Program-made: the position numbers and the translations under genes
Assembly (NCBI GenBank): GCA_045577595.1
Contig: JAZNIR010000006.1
Coordinates: forward strand, 1 to 7,608
Source of the DNA: Scatosoma sp045577595
GTDB taxonomy: Bacteria; Bacillota; Clostridia; Christensenellales; Borkfalkiaceae
Length of the DNA: 7,608 nt
Direction: 5' to 3'
Part shown: one piece after another, positions 5,146 through 7,608 of the stretch
How the letters are laid out: each line of letters begins with the position of its first letter
How positions within the stretch are numbered: position 1 is the first letter of the stretch
Notes under the pieces: model-generated
The model's database searches: none
Seen by the model: only the letters and a program-made list of their open reading frames with translations
Told to the model about the DNA's origin: nothing

Positions 5146-5346
5146 TTAGTCTTCCAACCCTTCGTTAAGCTTTGCAAGCAAAGCGTCAAGGTCTTCGCCG
5201 TGAACGGCTACCGCTTCCGCAACCGATTCACCGTGCGCCATCGCACAACCGAAACAGTGCATACCCGCCGCCATTAAAATTTCAGGCGCGTTGGGGTTGA
5301 TTTGCAAGCAATCCGCTATTAACGTATCTGCCGTAATTTTAGCCAT
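5146..5346 (-). CDS. DUF1858 redox-disulfide domain protein
   Basis: A 66-residue soluble protein that consists of a single DUF1858 domain, also described as the hybrid-cluster-protein-associated redox disulfide domain. The motif HCFGCAMAHGESVAEA carries the Cys31-X2-Cys34 pair, a likely redox disulfide or metal ligand; Cys13 is a third cysteine. Residues 5-29 (ADTLIADCLQINPNAPEILMAAGM) show the typical 'P.a..il...GM.C.gC' lead-in. The start is supported by AAGGAG at 5355-5360 with 8-base spacing. It follows purL by 65 bases on the same strand with no terminator between, so read-through is possible, and it is closed by a strong terminator. No hybrid cluster protein gene is in view. Function in the cell is unknown; the family occurs mainly in anaerobes. 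Confidence 0.88.
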   Translation of the reverse strand: MAKITADTLIADCLQINPNAPEILMAAGMHCFGCAMAHGESVAEAVAVHGEDLDALLAKLNEGLED

Positions 5347-5411
5347 AATATTTTCTCCTTTTATTTAATTTATATTTTTTTATACCCGTTTTTTCGGATA
5401 TTCAAACAAGC

Positions 5412-7608
5412 TTACTTAAAGTACTTCACACCGCTTTCGAAAATCTTCATATCGAAATTGCCTTCCACGTTTTTGTAAAGATTTTCGCCGATACGTTCGC
5501 TGTGTCCCATTTTACCAAGCACGCGTCCGTCGGGCGACGTAATCCCTTCGATTGCCCACATCGAGCCGTTGGGATTGAACGGCGATTCCATCGTAATGTT
5601 ACCGTTTAAATCGGCGTATTGCGTCGCGATTTGTCCGTTTTTACGCATTTCTTCCAACGCCGCAATCGGGGCAACGATTTTGCCTTCACCGTGCGAAACG
5701 GGCACTTTATACGTTTCCCCTACTTTACAAGCGGAAAGCCAAGGCGAAAGATTGGACGCTACACGAATATCCGCAATCGTCGAAACGTGGCGGGAAATGT
5801 TGTTAAACGTAAGCGTAGGCGATTCCGCCGTCATTTCTTTTACGTGTCCGTACGGCACAAGTCCAAGCTTGATAAGCGCTTGGAAACCGTTACAAATACC
5901 GAGCGCCAAACCATCGCGATTGTTTAAAAGTTCTTCCAACTGTTCCGCGATATACGGGTTACGGAACGTCGTTGCAATAAATTTACCGCTTCCGTCCGGT
6001 TCGTCCCCACCCGAGAAACCGCCGGGGAACGCTACGATATTTGCATTTTTAATCGCTTTTACGATTTCCGCTACACTTTCTTCAATATCTTGCGCCGAGC
6101 GGTTGCGAACAACCACCGTTTGCACGTCCGCGCCCGCAAGAATAAATTTCCGAGCCGTATCAAGTTCGCAGTTCGTGCCGGGGAATACGGGAATAAATAC
6201 TTTGGGTTTTGCCACTTTCGTTGCGATGTTCGTATATTTTTGTCCAGCCGTATAATCGCAGTTTTTCGCTTCGCCGTCGGCGGGCGCGTCGATAGCAAAT
6301 ACGCCTTTTAACGCCCCCATATATTCGTCCGCCGCATCGTCGAGAGCCACGCACGCATTGTCGCAAATAAACGCGTCACCGCATACATACCCCACTCGTT
6401 TTGCGAAAACGGCGCTATCCAAAAGGCTTGCATCTTTCACTGCAATCACCAAATCGCCGTAGCCTTCGCTGTACAATTCGTCTGCGGAAATTTCAAAGTT
6501 TACACCTACGTTGTTGCCAAGCGCCGACTTGATAACCGCAGCGCCTACACCGCAGTTTTCCACGACGGTTGCAAACGTAATATTGCCCTTTTCGATATTA
6601 GCAAACACCGTTTCGTAAAGCTTTTTCAAGCCTTCAAAATCGGGGGTTGCGTTTTCGTCTTTGGGTACGGGAAGGTGATAGAGCGTTTCCCCGCCCTTTA
6701 AAACGTTGGTGATAAGTTTGCTTGCTTTTGCGGGCGCAAGCGCAAAGGAAATCAAGGTGGGCGGAACGTGAATGTTCTCGAACGTACCGCTCATACTGTC
6801 TTTACCGCCAATCGCGCCAAGCCCCAAGCCCATTTGCGCGTACACTGCGCCGAGCAAAGCGGACGCGGGAACGCCCCACACTTTGGCTTCGCCCGTCATT
6901 CTTTGGAAAAATTCTTGCAACGTCAAACGGATATCGCTGTATTTCGCACCCGTCGCCACCACTTTCGACACCGAGCCGATAATCGAATACATAGCCCCCA
7001 CGAACGGGCTGGATTCCATTAAGTACGGGGAATAACCGTATGCGGAAACGGTGCAAACGTCCGTTTCGCCACCGCAAATTTTTGCCGCCATAGCGATTGC
7101 GGGCGTACGTTGCGTTTTACCGCCCCAAGGCATAAACACCGTTCTTGCGCCAATCGTCGAGTCGAACGTTTCCGACAATCCTTTCTTCGCGCAAACGTTT
7201 AAATCGGACATAGCTTGTTTCGTCATAGCTACGAAATCCACGTCCGTTTTCTTATCGAACCACGTCGTTTTCTTATCGTCGATTTCCACGTTGGCTTCTT
7301 GTTTCACGCCGTTGGTGTTTAAGAATTCGCGGGAAATATCCACGATAGCCTTGCCCTTTAAATACATTTTCATTCTGCCCGTATCCGTAACCACTGCAAC
7401 GGGCGTTGCCGACAAGTTTTCTTCCGCTGCAAGCGCAATAAACGCATCTACGTCCGCTTTATCAACGACGACTGCCATACGTTCTTGCGATTCGGAAATA
7501 GCAAGTTCCGTGCCGTTTAAACCGTCGTATTTTTTAGGCACTTTATCCAAGTCGATATTCAAGCCGTCTGCAAGTTCACCGATAGCAACGGATACGCCAC
7601 CAAGTCGG
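5412..7608 (-). CDS. purL: Phosphoribosylformylglycinamidine (FGAM) synthase, single-chain type, C-terminal part
   Basis: Fourth step of purine synthesis: FGAR + ATP + glutamine to FGAM. The frame stays open to the right edge (RLGGVSVAIGELADGL before the TTG at 7562), so that TTG is not the start; the N-terminal portion is outside. Numbering from that TTG, the second AIRS-like (PurM-like) half is seen with PWGGKTQRTP (145-154) and GGKDSMSG (252-259). A class I glutaminase domain follows from about 453: FPGTNCELD (460-468), FPGGFSGGDEPDGSG (512-526), nucleophile Cys557 in LGICNGF, and His687/Glu689 in GHSER. Carrying synthetase and glutaminase on one chain differs from the PurS/PurL/PurQ set of Bacillus and matches the long type seen in Clostridia and streptococci (the clade II form, by recall). 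All visible active-site residues are present. A DUF1858 gene follows 65 bases downstream. Confidence 0.96.
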   Translation of the reverse strand, partial: RLGGVSVAIGELADGLNIDLDKVPKKYDGLNGTELAISESQERMAVVVDKADVDAFIALAAEENLSATPVAVVTDTGRMKMYLKGKAIVDISREFLNTNGVKQEANVEIDDKKTTWFDKKTDVDFVAMTKQAMSDLNVCAKKGLSETFDSTIGARTVFMPWGGKTQRTPAIAMAAKICGGETDVCTVSAYGYSPYLMESSPFVGAMYSIIGSVSKVVATGAKYSDIRLTLQEFFQRMTGEAKVWGVPASALLGAVYAQMGLGLGAIGGKDSMSGTFENIHVPPTLISFALAPAKASKLITNVLKGGETLYHLPVPKDENATPDFEGLKKLYETVFANIEKGNITFATVVENCGVGAAVIKSALGNNVGVNFEISADELYSEGYGDLVIAVKDASLLDSAVFAKRVGYVCGDAFICDNACVALDDAADEYMGALKGVFAIDAPADGEAKNCDYTAGQKYTNIATKVAKPKVFIPVFPGTNCELDTARKFILAGADVQTVVVRNRSAQDIEESVAEIVKAIKNANIVAFPGGFSGGDEPDGSGKFIATTFRNPYIAEQLEELLNNRDGLALGICNGFQALIKLGLVPYGHVKEMTAESPTLTFNNISRHVSTIADIRVASNLSPWLSACKVGETYKVPVSHGEGKIVAPIAALEEMRKNGQIATQYADLNGNITMESPFNPNGSMWAIEGITSPDGRVLGKMGHSERIGENLYKNVEGNFDMKIFESGVKYFK

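Noticed and set aside
4849..5168. Frames on both strands across the palindromic element (4849-5103 minus, 4890-5168 plus)
   Set aside because: They are translations of nested palindromes without credible ribosome sites or recognisable domains.
5382..5401. Hairpin ATACCCG/CGGATAT between purL and the DUF1858 gene as a terminator
   Set aside because: A 7-bp stem with a wobble, followed on the minus strand by A rather than U residues, so it should not terminate purL transcription.
5569..6255. Plus-strand frame of 228 codons within purL
   Set aside because: Antisense shadow of the confidently assigned purL; no family features or ribosome site.
7560..7562. TTG as the start of purL
   Set aside because: The frame stays open to the right edge with family-typical residues (RLGGVSVAIGELADG) upstream, so the start lies outside.

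Overview
The window looks like a chromosomal segment of a Gram-positive anaerobe of the Clostridia type, probably an uncultured gut lineage; the lineage is inference. The signs are a TndX/TnpX-like large serine recombinase with a DUF4368 tail, meso-diaminopimelate dehydrogenase, a DUF1858 redox-disulfide protein, a single-chain FGAM synthase with a fused C-terminal glutaminase, strong AAGGAG-type ribosome binding sites and a tRNA gene with encoded CCA. By hand count on sample lines, housekeeping DNA is near 50% GC, while 3423-4668 is near 30%.

Layout. Positions 2-754 (+) are the C-terminal part of a serine recombinase that enters from the left edge. A structured stretch (768-860) follows, then an intrinsic terminator (939-967) that almost touches the start of a six-helix membrane protein of the Pr6Pr type (983-1717). 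That gene converges, with a 4-base gap, on ddh (1722-2705, -), which has a good extended -10 promoter. A gene-free stretch leads to a promoter, tRNA-Glu(CUC) (3157-3231) and its terminator. Next comes an AT-rich two-gene cassette with its own promoter and terminator: a small protein with a two-helix membrane hairpin (3423-3890) overlapping a trypsin-fold protease without signal peptide (3880-4668). Just after its terminator lies the headless C-terminal remnant of a second, different serine recombinase (4726-5013, no start codon). Its frame runs into a compact set of nested palindromes (4901-5076) bounded by CGTACGGGA inverted repeats. The right side is ordinary chromosome on the minus strand: a DUF1858 protein (5146-5346) downstream of purL (5412 to beyond 7608).

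How the parts relate. ddh (lysine/peptidoglycan precursor) and purL (purine synthesis) are housekeeping. The region from tRNA-Glu to about 5080 reads as an integration hot spot: tRNA gene, foreign AT-rich cassette, recombinase debris and a palindromic repeat. The cassette is the best candidate for an undescribed system: a membrane hairpin protein translationally coupled to a cytoplasmic protease with an intact His-Asp-Ser triad. This arrangement would suit a protease-triggered membrane effector in a conflict or stress response, but that role is inferred from architecture and context only.
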